From NCBI RefSeq assembly GCF_014534745.1, contig NZ_JACVVP010000001.1, positions 62,001-126,000 on the forward strand: a DNA stretch of 64,000 nucleotides, written 5' to 3'. This stretch comes from Flammeovirga sp. EKP202. GTDB taxonomy: Bacteria > Bacteroidota > Bacteroidia > Cytophagales > Flammeovirgaceae. Below the pieces are notes generated by a model. That model worked only from the letters and a program-made list of their open reading frames with translations, ran no database searches and was not told where the DNA came from. Position numbers and translations under genes: made by a program. Each line of letters opens with the position of its first letter. The first letter of the stretch is position 1. Below are positions 33,193-41,249 of the stretch, piece after piece.

Positions 33193-34728
33193 ATGAAATT
33201 TTTATTCAACTACTTTTTTATTGTCTTTTTATTCCAAACTGCCTATGCTCAAGAGGATAGTTTGAGGTTAGTAAGACAAGATTTTAAAGGGATTTCAGCA
33301 AAAAATACAGTAACAGTTACTTCCTATAAAAAAGGAGATAAAGACTTTGTATATGTTGGAGGTTTTGGAAACATTGATGTCTTTGAACTAAACTCAGAAG
33401 GGCAATTAACTCCTATCAGTAACCATGAATTGCACAAACAAAAGGGACCTGCAAGGGGAATGGTAGCAGATAATATTCGTGGAACGGATTTTCTTTTTGT
33501 TGCCAATAAATATGGAAACGCTGTAGAAACATTTAAAATCTTAGAAAGCGGGTCTATCGAAAGAGTGGCAATCACTGAAGATACTGATGAAACGTTTATT
33601 GGAGTAGCGATCACACTACAGGTGGTTCATATGAAAAAAGCATCTTACCTTTTTGTTGGTGGATTAGAAGAAACTCCAGGTTTGAGTTGCTATAAGATTC
33701 AAAACGATGGTAAACTTTCTCATGTACAATCATTGAAAGATAATGATGTTGTGCATACAGATGGTATCATTGGAATGTTTACGCATCAAATCAACGGTAA
33801 AACCTATTTATATACAGGGGGTTTTCAGGACAATGGCATCAGTAGTTTTAGAGTTTATGAAAATGGAACATTTAAAAACATCAATAACATTAGTGATAAT
33901 GAAACTAATCGTTATTTGACAGGAACTTACCCTGTAACTGGAGTTCAGTTGGGGGAAAACTATTATATAATTGCCGGACACCGACACCATAAATATTATA
34001 AGCGTAAGGGCTTTATTAAGAACACCGATTTTGTATATCACGGTGATGGTGTGACAGTATTTAAAATTGATAAAAAAGGAGCGTTAGTACCTCATTTTGT
34101 ATTAAAAGATACTGAAAATACACGACTTAAAGGGCAGACAAGAATTGAAGTAGTTTCAACGAGTGATCATGAAGCGATCTTGGCAATTGGAACAAGAGAT
34201 GATGAAAGTATTCAACTTTGTCAACTTAATCAGGAGGGTATTTTAAAACCTATCAATTATTTAGAAACAGGTTTTTCTATCTATTATGGTTTAAGAGCAC
34301 ATGAGCTAAATAATCAACAATTTTTGATTGCAGGATCTTTCCGATTTGACCTTGGAAAGGTGGTGACTTACAAGATAGCTCCTAATGTAAAGAGAGAAAA
34401 TCAGCAGATTAAACATATTGTAAGTTTGAAATTCAAAGAAGGTACACCGCAAGATCAAATTGATTTAGCACTGAAAACATTCGAGGATTTAAAGACACAT
34501 ATTCCAGCTATCACACATCTTGAATGGGGATTAAATGACAGTACAGAAGGCATGAGTAAAGGTTTTACACACTGTTTTACATTGATATTTGATGATGAGT
34601 CTGCAAGAGAAATCTATTTATTTCACAAAGCTCATTTGGAATTGGTGAAAATAGTAGGCCCTATCATAGATGATGTATTTGTAATTGATTATTGGACAGA
34701 AAAACAAAATTATGAGCTTGAAAAATAA
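33193..34728 (+). CDS. Exported beta-propeller/Dabb-domain fusion protein
   Basis: Exported protein of 511 residues with a signal peptide (1-19, AYAQE). Residues about 25-400 show repeated four-strand blades such as DFVYVGGFGNIDVFELNSEG, FLFVANKYGNAVETFKI, YLFVGGLEETPGLSCYKI and YLYTGGFQDNGISSFRV, resembling lactonase-type propellers. The last 100 residues form a Dabb (stress-responsive alpha/beta-barrel) domain: IKHIVSLKFKEGTPQDQIDLAL, ending FVIDYW. Dabb domains dimerise and occur in decarboxylases, cyclases and stress proteins, usually alone. The catalytic role is unknown. Its 3' end overlaps the SDR gene by 17 bases. Confidence 0.75.
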   Translation: MKFLFNYFFIVFLFQTAYAQEDSLRLVRQDFKGISAKNTVTVTSYKKGDKDFVYVGGFGNIDVFELNSEGQLTPISNHELHKQKGPARGMVADNIRGTDFLFVANKYGNAVETFKILESGSIERVAITEDTDETFIGVAITLQVVHMKKASYLFVGGLEETPGLSCYKIQNDGKLSHVQSLKDNDVVHTDGIIGMFTHQINGKTYLYTGGFQDNGISSFRVYENGTFKNINNISDNETNRYLTGTYPVTGVQLGENYYIIAGHRHHKYYKRKGFIKNTDFVYHGDGVTVFKIDKKGALVPHFVLKDTENTRLKGQTRIEVVSTSDHEAILAIGTRDDESIQLCQLNQEGILKPINYLETGFSIYYGLRAHELNNQQFLIAGSFRFDLGKVVTYKIAPNVKRENQQIKHIVSLKFKEGTPQDQIDLALKTFEDLKTHIPAITHLEWGLNDSTEGMSKGFTHCFTLIFDDESAREIYLFHKAHLELVKIVGPIIDDVFVIDYWTEKQNYELEK

Positions 34729-35434
34729 AAAAGCCATTATCACTGGCGGAGGAAGAGGTTTAGGGAAAGCAACTGCAATTGCATTGGCTAAAGAGGGAAT
34801 TGATGTTGGAATTACAGGCAGAAATGAAGAAGTCTTAAAAGCGACGACAAAAGAATTACAGGCGTTAGGAGTGAATGCAACTTATGCAGTTTTTGATGTT
34901 TCAGTTTACGAAGAAGTAAAAACGAATATCAAAAAATTGATTGAAGCGTTAGGCACCGTAGACATTCTTGTCAACAATGCAGGAATAGCAAGTATCGGTT
35001 CATTTAACGAAATGGAAGTTTCAGAATGGGAGAGAACCATTCAAACCAACGTAATGGGCTTGTACTATGTCACCAAAGAAGTACTTCCCTATTTAATTGA
35101 AAAAAATGAAGGAGATATCTTCAATGTGGCATCAACGGCAGGGTTGAACGGCAATGCGAATATATCAGCTTATTCGGCTTCTAAGTTTGCAGTAATAGGA
35201 CTTTCTGAATCCTTAATGAAAGAAGTAAGGAAAAATAATATCCGAGTAATTACTCTTACACCGAGTACAATTGAAACAGATATGACAAAAGACTTGGGAA
35301 TGATAGCCGGAGAGGATTCAGAAGAGCGAGTTTTACAACCAGAAGATTTTGCAGAATTGATTTCATCAGCGTTAAAACTACCAAGAAGAGCAATGCTAAA
35401 AAGTGCGGCATTATGGTCAACTAACCCAGGTTAG
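34712..35434 (+). CDS. Short-chain dehydrogenase/reductase, FabG-like
   Basis: NAD(P)-dependent reductase of 240 residues. TGGGRGLG (11-18) binds the cofactor; GRNEE follows the second strand; NNAGIASIGSF, the Ser in VASTAGLNGNA and YSASK form the active site. ATG 34712 is chosen; a TTG 27 bases upstream would add nine residues. It overlaps the preceding gene by 17 bases, indicating coupling in an operon with the DUF336 and propeller-Dabb genes. The overall style is that of FabG/3-ketoacyl reductases, but a role in fatty acid synthesis is not implied by the context. Confidence 0.93.
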   Translation: MSLKNKKAIITGGGRGLGKATAIALAKEGIDVGITGRNEEVLKATTKELQALGVNATYAVFDVSVYEEVKTNIKKLIEALGTVDILVNNAGIASIGSFNEMEVSEWERTIQTNVMGLYYVTKEVLPYLIEKNEGDIFNVASTAGLNGNANISAYSASKFAVIGLSESLMKEVRKNNIRVITLTPSTIETDMTKDLGMIAGEDSEERVLQPEDFAELISSALKLPRRAMLKSAALWSTNPG

Positions 35435-35457
35435 TCACCAATTTTTGAATAGTTTTT

Positions 35458-35538
35458 AAGGAGTGCTTCTTAGGTTTGTTAAGTTGATCGATTTCTTTAC
35501 CCTGCGACGTTATAGCCTACAAAGAACACTCCTTTTTT
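35458..35538 (+). terminator. Terminator-like stem with a 50-base loop
   Basis: AAGGAGTGCTTCTT (35458-35471) pairs with AAGAACACTCCTT (35522-35534) apart from one bulged C, and T's follow. The loop of 50 bases is unusually large and contains a small internal CTTA/TAAG pair. It probably ends the DUF336-propeller-SDR operon. Confidence 0.6.
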
Positions 35539-35542
35539 AGCA

Positions 35543-35584
35543 TAAAAAAGCCCCGAAAAATGACTAAAAAAGCTTTTCTCGGGG
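35543..35584 (-). terminator. Terminator of the helical repeat gene
   Basis: On the minus strand CCCCGAGAAAA pairs imperfectly with TTTTTCGGGG and is followed by CTTTTTTA. It lies 20 bases beyond the stop at 35605. Confidence 0.75.
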
Positions 35585-35604
35585 TGTTTGTTGTTCAGTT
35601 GATA

Positions 35605-36570
35605 TTATCTTAATAAACGAACTACAGGGTAAATCATCGCTGCAGTTCCGTTAGTGATAAACTTTCTAATATTCTGACGAGCTTCGTTTACATCATCTAT
35701 TTTTGGAAGTTCCACTGGAGACATTCTAAGAAGCTTATCAGACACTTCTGTAAATACACTTGTGGTAGCTTCTTTTGCATTAATTGCTGTTGATGAAATG
35801 GTATCAACAGGTTCATTGACAAGTTCCTTAGAAGTACTAAATACTTTTGATGAAGTATCTTTAATAAAACGGTGTGATTCATCTACTAAGCTATCCGCTT
35901 GAGAAGTAACACTGTCAATCGTTTCATATGTTTTCTCATAGGCCATATCCTTGAAGGTCTTACCATTGCTCACCAAAGATGTCACAACCTCTTGCGTGTT
36001 GATAAAAGTACTTTCTACTAACTCCTTCGTACTTGATAATACTTTTTTAGTCGTTTCCTCAACACTATCTATAGCAGCATCAGATAAGCTTTTTGCTTCA
36101 GTAATCAATCTTCCAGCAGCATCTTCTGTCTGATCAAAAATTGCAGAGGCTTTTTCATTGGCAGTAGTGGCTGAAGATTTAGAGAAAGTTGAAGCTTCCT
36201 TAATGACTTCATGTGATTTTAGTACAGTCTTTTCTAAAACTTCCTCAACTTTAGAGTCCGCTTTATCAGTGGCTTCAATGACTTTTTCCTGACCAGTATG
36301 AATGGTTTCTTTTGCCTTTTCTTCTACTTTTTCTTGGGCATCCTCTACCATTTTTGTAGCGGTAGAAATCCCTTCATTTACTGTTTCTGTAATTTTTTCA
36401 ACAACATCAGAGGCCGTTGTTTGAACCGTTTCGTTCACTTTTTCTTCCGTTTCTGGAGGTGTTACATTTTCTGTTGCGGAAGTAGTTTCTTTTTTCGCTG
36501 TAGTGGAAGCCTTACTAGCGGTGCGGCTAGTGGTACTACGGGTAGAGGGCTTTTTTCTTTGCTGTGCCAT
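35605..36570 (-). CDS. Long helical Ala/Thr/Glu/Lys repeat protein (LEA- or phasin-like)
   Basis: Protein of 321 residues starting MAQQRKKPST at 36570; upstream in-frame codons look non-coding. The first 40 residues are basic and Ser/Thr/Lys/Ala-rich like a histone tail. Residues 45-290 are predicted long amphipathic helices with recurring units such as KVEEKAKETI, KVEEVLEKT, STKELVESTF and SSKVFSTSKELV. The end (RKFITNGTAAMIYPVVRLLR) is more hydrophobic. No signal peptide is present. The composition recalls late-embryogenesis-abundant, apolipoprotein-like or phasin proteins, which coat surfaces or protect in stress. That is a comparison of style; the function is unknown. Confidence 0.7.
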   Translation of the reverse strand: MAQQRKKPSTRSTTSRTASKASTTAKKETTSATENVTPPETEEKVNETVQTTASDVVEKITETVNEGISTATKMVEDAQEKVEEKAKETIHTGQEKVIEATDKADSKVEEVLEKTVLKSHEVIKEASTFSKSSATTANEKASAIFDQTEDAAGRLITEAKSLSDAAIDSVEETTKKVLSSTKELVESTFINTQEVVTSLVSNGKTFKDMAYEKTYETIDSVTSQADSLVDESHRFIKDTSSKVFSTSKELVNEPVDTISSTAINAKEATTSVFTEVSDKLLRMSPVELPKIDDVNEARQNIRKFITNGTAAMIYPVVRLLR

Positions 36571-36760
36571 AGTATTTATGAGGTTATTATCAATAATTCT
36601 TTTTTTAAGAAAAAATGGACATATCAAGTGTTATTTTTTCATTCATATAGTAAATATACATATGAATGATTGTTTATTCACTATTTTTTGAAAAAATTAT
36701 GATGCTAATGAATTGACAAAGAGACTTTTGATTAGTATTGCGTTTTGATTGTTCTTCTAT

Positions 36761-36808
36761 AAAAAAGTACTCAGAAGAAATGCATTGTATCATTTTTCCT
36801 GAGTACTT
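36761..36808 (-). terminator. Terminator of the AP2/HNH-like gene
   Basis: AAGTACTCAG (36765-36774) pairs perfectly with CTGAGTACTT (36799-36808). On the minus strand the stem is followed by six T. Confidence 0.8.
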
Positions 36809-36825
36809 ATTGGAATTCTTATTTT

Positions 36826-37395
36826 CTAGTTAGAAGCAACAACATTCGGGTTGTGCTCTTCTTCGAAATTATTCAAACTCTTCGTTTTACCGAAAAGCTC
36901 TTTTGATTTATTATTATAAGCCTCAGCTGCGCTTTCAGCAGAAGGGAACAAACCAAGGTCATATCTTTCTCCTTTAGAGTAAAGTACCGCACGGTAAGTC
37001 TTTTTACTCACTTTCACTACACCTCTGTAGCCTGTTTTGTTATGATGGTGTTTTTGATTTCTTCTTAATTCAGCCATAGTAGCCCAACCAAGGTTCTTCT
37101 CTCTACAATCCAGAGGATTTCCATTCATAATTCTTACGAATAATCTTCTCTCTGAGTCATGTTTTGGTACAAACTTCTCAGCGACTAACTTATGAAGGTA
37201 AATGGTAACATTCTTATATCCTCCATTAGGTTTTGGAAAGTTTTTTTGAAAGAATACGTATCCACTAGCGTGTAAACGTAGATTTTCTAAAAGATTTAAT
37301 TGTTTGTAATACTCGTTGTTTTCAATGAACTCATAAGCCGCACTAGATAATAGTACATGCTCATCAGCATTCTTAAGCTTGATCTTGTAAAGCAT
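36826..37395 (-). CDS. AP2-domain protein with degenerate HNH-like half
   Basis: Cytoplasmic protein of 189 residues. The C-terminal AP2 DNA-binding domain (about 115-172) has GYRGVVKVSKKTYRAVLYS and YDLGLFPSAESAAEAYN, as in AP2-containing homing endonucleases. The preceding part (about 60-110) aligns with the HNH_3 pattern: YLHKLVAEKFVP for the first His strand, then VRIMNGNPLDCREKNLGWAT. In active enzymes the second stretch reads like VNHxDGNxxNN; here the central Asn-His is Arg-Ile and the Asp is Asn. Nuclease activity is therefore unlikely, and it may be a domesticated DNA-binding regulator. It is a single-gene unit with its own terminator; no intron or element borders are seen. Confidence 0.75.
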   Translation of the reverse strand: MLYKIKLKNADEHVLLSSAAYEFIENNEYYKQLNLLENLRLHASGYVFFQKNFPKPNGGYKNVTIYLHKLVAEKFVPKHDSERRLFVRIMNGNPLDCREKNLGWATMAELRRNQKHHHNKTGYRGVVKVSKKTYRAVLYSKGERYDLGLFPSAESAAEAYNNKSKELFGKTKSLNNFEEEHNPNVVASN

Positions 37396-37643
37396 TTTCT
37401 TAATTGGTTTTAGATAGTAAGTAATTTAATTTAAGATAGTATGTACAGTAAAATCACGTAAGCACACTAACTTATTTTGTTAAGTGTTTTTATCTAGAAT
37501 GAAGTATGGTGCTATGACAAATGACTTTGTTATAGCTTTAGCAAGTTGTAAATGTTTTAGTATCTAATGGTTTTTAGCATTTCTAGAATCAGTACTCCAC
37601 CAAAATGAGTTGAAAGTAATTTTGATGAAGTACTAAGTTCCGT

Positions 37644-38729
37644 TTAAATTGATAGACTAAATTTACTACCAACTTCTTCTAAGTCTTTTATAACAGGAGA
37701 CAACAAAGGAATACCCTCTGTTAATCTTTCATGTTCAATTTCTCTTTCTGGATCACCCGGAATCAGCACTCTTTCCTGCCCTTCAACTGTTTCAGCACTT
37801 TTGAAGCGTCTGATCCAGTTATCCATATGTGATTTAAATTCCTCTTTAGGTCTAAATCCATCTACTCTCATGGCACCAAAGAAATGTCCTAATCCTTCTC
37901 CAACAGGATCTTCAGGCAATGGTAAGAAGCTTACAAAAGGAGGAGCCCATGGGCCATATCCAGCACCTGATAATACAGAAGATAAAATATCAACCATACT
38001 TCCAAGGCAATATCCTTTGTGGCTACTTCTAATTCTATCACCGCCTAATGGCAATAATGCACCACCATTTTTCAATTCACCAGCATTCGTAGATGACAAT
38101 CCTTCTTTATCTTGGATCCAGCCTACAGGAGCATCTTCTTGTTTTCTCTGAAGAATTTCCAACTTTCCGTTAGCGGCTGTTGTTGTAGCAAAATCCGCAA
38201 CATAAGGAGGCTCTTCTCCAGCAGGAATTGCCATAGCAATTGGGTTGGTACCTAATAATCTTTCTTTAGAGAAAGTAGGTGCCACCAATGGGCTAGCATT
38301 GGTCATAGACATACCAATCATGTCATGTTCCAAAGCCATCATAGCATGATATCCTGCAATACCGTAGTGGTTTGAGTTTTTAACTGATACCCAACCCGTA
38401 CCTACGTTTTCAGCTTTATCAATAGCAATTTGCATTGCTTGTGGAGCCACCACTAAACCTAATCCAGCATCACCATCTACAGTAGCTGTACTTGGTGTTT
38501 CATGGATTATTTTAATATTGGGGGTAGGGTTGATTCTCCCTGCTTCCCATAGTCTTACATATCCAATCAAACGAGCAACGCCGTGTGAGTCCACACCTCT
38601 TAAATCAGCAGATAATAAAACATTAGCAGCTAAATCCGCATCCTTCTCAGGGCAGCCCATTGCTAGAAAAACGTTTTTACTAAAAGTAAGAAGAGTTTTG
38701 TAGGGAACTAAATTAATTGCCGTTGTCAT
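37644..38729 (-). CDS. Malate/L-lactate dehydrogenase, Ldh_2 family
   Basis: NAD(P)-dependent 2-hydroxyacid dehydrogenase of 361 residues, a family distinct from the Rossmann-type malate dehydrogenases. Seen are the early helix VFLAMGCPEKDADLAANVLL, the motif DLRGVDSHGVARL with the catalytic His, SNHYGIAGYHA, and LLGTNPIAMAIP. Members oxidise malate, lactate, ureidoglycolate or sulfolactate, and the substrate cannot be chosen here. It stands alone, divergent from a glycosyltransferase gene. A minus-strand TACGTTTG (complement 38778-38785) fits a -7 element about 49 bases upstream. Confidence 0.93.
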   Translation of the reverse strand: MTTAINLVPYKTLLTFSKNVFLAMGCPEKDADLAANVLLSADLRGVDSHGVARLIGYVRLWEAGRINPTPNIKIIHETPSTATVDGDAGLGLVVAPQAMQIAIDKAENVGTGWVSVKNSNHYGIAGYHAMMALEHDMIGMSMTNASPLVAPTFSKERLLGTNPIAMAIPAGEEPPYVADFATTTAANGKLEILQRKQEDAPVGWIQDKEGLSSTNAGELKNGGALLPLGGDRIRSSHKGYCLGSMVDILSSVLSGAGYGPWAPPFVSFLPLPEDPVGEGLGHFFGAMRVDGFRPKEEFKSHMDNWIRRFKSAETVEGQERVLIPGDPEREIEHERLTEGIPLLSPVIKDLEEVGSKFSLSI

Positions 38730-38777
38730 GTATTAGTATTTTTATAAGTAGAACTATTAGTCTAGTTTAATTAAGTA

Positions 38778-38785
38778 CAAACGTA
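38778..38785 (-). promoter_or_regulatory. Candidate -7 promoter element for the Ldh_2 gene
   Basis: The minus strand reads TACGTTTG, fitting TAnnTTTG, 49 bases from the start. On the other strand TACTTTTG at 38830-38837 could serve the divergent glycosyltransferase. Confidence 0.35.
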
Positions 38786-38946
38786 ATGTAGAATTTTTGA
38801 TACCTTGTATTTTGAAAAACTTGATTTTCTACTTTTGGTATTATTTTAATTACTTACAAATTTACCAACTTTAGATAAACCTACAAATAGCTTAAAATGC
38901 TATATGGTTCAAATTTTAACATGTTTAGTAAATTGATTTTGAAGAG

Positions 38947-39930
38947 ATGAAGGTGAGTATACTTATTGCTGCTAGAAATGAGGGAGTTACGATTAGATCT
39001 TGCCTTGAAAGTTTAATTTCTCAAAATGTTAATAACAATGTATGTGTTGATATTTTAATAGGTAACGATGCTTCAGAAGATAATACTGAAGAGATTATTG
39101 CTGAATTTGAAAAGAAATTTGACAACATTAATGTATTTAATGTTCCTCAAAATAGAGCTTTGAAAGGAAAGGTCAATGTACTTGATTATTTAAGCTTACA
39201 AACTGAAGCAGAGTACTTTCTTTTTGCTGATGCAGATGTTGTTTATCCTTCGACATGGGTGCAAAACATGCTCAATTCACTAATTTCTGCAGACATTGTG
39301 ACTGGTGTGACAATTGTTGAAGAAGGAAACTATTGGTCTAATTATCAAAGGTTGGATTGGATGTTAGCCTTAAAGTTGATTCAAATTTTAGCGGAAATAG
39401 GTATACCAATCACGGCTATGGGAAACAATTTAGGGATTAGAAAGTCCATGTTTGATAAAGTGGGCGGAATGAGAAATATTCCTTTTTCAGTAGCAGAAGA
39501 TTTTGCATTATTCAGAGAAGTAGTGAATAAAGGAGGAACGTTTAAACAGCTTTTTTCCAGTGAAGTTTTAGCCGTAACTCAGCCTGTTGTTACTTTTAGT
39601 AATTGGTTACATCAACGCTGGAGGTGGATGCAAGGAGCAAAAAAGATACAGTTTTCTCTTAAAATACTGAATTACCTCAATATCATTTTTTATCCTTTAT
39701 TAATACTTTTAGGTGTGTTTTTTAACGAATTATTGTGGTTAATCCCTGTTTTTTATCTTGTTAAATCAGTAACAGTGATTGCAATACAGCGAGAATTGAA
39801 GTTGAAAATACAATGGAAAGCGAGTTTCTTATTTGATATAATGCATCTCGTTACCTACAATTCATTACTCCTGTATGGTATCAGAGAACCCAAGGTACAT
39901 TGGAAAGGAAGGGTTTATAAATCTGAATAG
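38947..39930 (+). CDS. Membrane glycosyltransferase, family 2
   Basis: GT-A glycosyltransferase of 327 residues. The N-terminal domain has VSILIAARNEGVTIRSCLESL, IGNDASEDNT, and the metal-binding FADADV; later the catalytic AED of SVAEDFALF and the QRWRW motif (HQRWRWMQG) typical of processive or synthase-type GT2 enzymes. Two or three membrane segments fill about 240-305. The acceptor and donor are unknown; a membrane-bound glycolipid or short glycan is likely. It is separate from the polysaccharide locus 16 kb downstream. A HAD-phosphatase gene follows after 65 bases with its own promoter motif. Confidence 0.9.
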   Translation: MKVSILIAARNEGVTIRSCLESLISQNVNNNVCVDILIGNDASEDNTEEIIAEFEKKFDNINVFNVPQNRALKGKVNVLDYLSLQTEAEYFLFADADVVYPSTWVQNMLNSLISADIVTGVTIVEEGNYWSNYQRLDWMLALKLIQILAEIGIPITAMGNNLGIRKSMFDKVGGMRNIPFSVAEDFALFREVVNKGGTFKQLFSSEVLAVTQPVVTFSNWLHQRWRWMQGAKKIQFSLKILNYLNIIFYPLLILLGVFFNELLWLIPVFYLVKSVTVIAIQRELKLKIQWKASFLFDIMHLVTYNSLLLYGIREPKVHWKGRVYKSE

Positions 39931-39955
39931 ATGACAATTTATATCTGTATTCTCT

Positions 39956-39963
39956 TAACTTTG
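39956..39963 (+). promoter_or_regulatory. Candidate -7 promoter element for the HAD phosphatase gene
   Basis: TAACTTTG (followed by CGG) is a strong match to TAnnTTTG, 32 bases before ATG 39996. Confidence 0.5.
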
Positions 39964-39995
39964 CGGAAATTATTTCATTTCTATACTTAATTAAG

Positions 39996-40523
39996 ATGAA
40001 AAAGAATAAGTGCGTATTCTTGGATAGAGACGGAGTCTTGAATAAAGACTATGTGGATTATGCTTACACTTTAGAAAAGTTTGAGGTGCTTCCAGGAGTT
40101 GCAGAAGCTTTGCAAAAGTTAAAAGATGCCGGTTTTAAGTTAGTGATCTTAACAAATCAATCTGGTATTGTAAAAGGAATCTATAAGAAAGAAGATGTAT
40201 ATATCTGTCATGATGCATTGCAGAAAGAATGTAACAATGCTATTGATGACATGTTCTACGCACCTTTACATGAAAAATGGTCCAATTCATTGAGTCGTAA
40301 GCCAGGTACTTTGATGTTCGAAAGAGCTATTTACAAGTACGATGCAGACATGGAAAACACTTGGATGATTGGAGACAAGGAAAGAGATTTAATCCCTGCT
40401 GAAAAGGTAGGAATCAAATATAGAATTCAAGTTGACAACCCAATGGTAGAAAATTCTGTAGCAACACATTACGCTAAGAATTTACTTGAGGCTGTTGATA
40501 AGATCATTTTAACTGATCAATAA
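39996..40523 (+). CDS. HAD-family phosphatase, GmhB/HisB-like
   Basis: Hydrolase of 175 residues with the HAD core: FLDRDGVLNKDY (nucleophile and acid Asp), ILTNQSGIVKG, and GDKERDLIPAEKVG. The overall pattern is that of GmhB, the heptose-1,7-bisphosphate 7-phosphatase, and of the HisB phosphatase domain. GmhB usually carries a zinc loop of the form CxH...CxC between the TNQ motif and RKP; here the loop reads YAPLHEKWSNSLSRKPG and has lost all three Cys. It may therefore be a metal-loop-free variant with another sugar-phosphate substrate. No other heptose genes are nearby. Confidence 0.82.
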   Translation: MKKNKCVFLDRDGVLNKDYVDYAYTLEKFEVLPGVAEALQKLKDAGFKLVILTNQSGIVKGIYKKEDVYICHDALQKECNNAIDDMFYAPLHEKWSNSLSRKPGTLMFERAIYKYDADMENTWMIGDKERDLIPAEKVGIKYRIQVDNPMVENSVATHYAKNLLEAVDKIILTDQ

Positions 40524-40560
40524 AAATAAGGGCGTTGCTGATGTAACGCCCTTATTTTTT
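40523..40560. terminator. Bidirectional terminator
   Basis: AAATAAGGGCGTT (40524-40536) pairs perfectly with AACGCCCTTATTT (40545-40557), with A and T runs outside. It lies between the convergent HAD and msrC genes. Confidence 0.92.
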
Positions 40561-40570
40561 TACCAGATAC

Positions 40571-41053
40571 TTACCACTTTGTGGCAAGGTAGTGGCACAA
40601 TTCTTCAATATATTTTTGATCTACATCATCAAACGTAGCCAATTGATCACTATCAATATCCAAAACAGCAACGACTTCATCGTTGACGATAACAGGGGCC
40701 ACAATTTCAGACTTGGAAGCAGAACTACAAGCAATGTGTCCCGGAAAAGCTTCAACATCATCGACTACATATGTTTTTGCTTCAGCCCAAGTAGTGCCAC
40801 AAACTCCTTTTCCTTTTTTAATTCTTGTACAGGCAATTGGTCCTTGGAATGGTCCCAATACTAATTCATTATTTTTAACCAAGTAGAACCCAATCCATAA
40901 GTGGTCAAAAGCTTCTTTAAGCACCGCACAAGTATTGGATAAATTGGCGATTAAGTCTGTTTCAATAGAAGTCAGTCCTTTAATTTGAGGAAGAATACTT
41001 TCGTACAGTTCCGTCTTATTACCGTTGTCCGGTAAGAATAATTCTTCTGCCAT
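40571..41053 (-). CDS. msrC: Free methionine-(R)-sulfoxide reductase (GAF-type)
   Basis: Reduces free Met-R-sulfoxide, part of oxidative-damage repair. The protein is a single GAF domain of 160 residues with the family pattern WIGFYLVKNNELVLGPFQG, ACTRIKKGKGVCGTTWAE and FPGHIACSSASKSEIVAPV. Three Cys stand where fRMsr has them: in ACTRI, GVCGT and IACSS. A minus-strand TAATTTTG at 41112-41119 suits a -7 promoter element about 59 bases upstream. It is a monocistronic gene. Confidence 0.95.
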   Translation of the reverse strand: MAEELFLPDNGNKTELYESILPQIKGLTSIETDLIANLSNTCAVLKEAFDHLWIGFYLVKNNELVLGPFQGPIACTRIKKGKGVCGTTWAEAKTYVVDDVEAFPGHIACSSASKSEIVAPVIVNDEVVAVLDIDSDQLATFDDVDQKYIEELCHYLATKW

Positions 41054-41111
41054 GATTTATGTATTTATTGAGGTGAGTATGTCTAATTTTCGAAAGAAGA
41101 AAATGAAAACG

Positions 41112-41119
41112 CAAAATTA
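41112..41119 (-). promoter_or_regulatory. Candidate -7 promoter element for msrC
   Basis: The minus strand reads TAATTTTG followed by CG, matching TAnnTTTG. Confidence 0.4.
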
Positions 41120-41249
41120 CAGTATTGAGGACAGATAAAAAACTTTCGTTGAATTATGACTATCACTGTATTGTACATTTATATTTTTTATACATTTATA
41201 GTTGAATTTTTCATAGAATAAATACTGAAAGTAACCTCAACGCGAAAGA

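Noticed and set aside
36298-36669. Plus-strand Phe/Cys-rich reading frames opposite the helical repeat gene
   Set aside because: They mirror the Glu/Lys/Thr-rich minus-strand gene and lack signal or promoter features.
36826-37395. Active HNH homing endonuclease
   Set aside because: The catalytic Asn-His-Asp stretch is replaced and no intron or insertion borders are visible.
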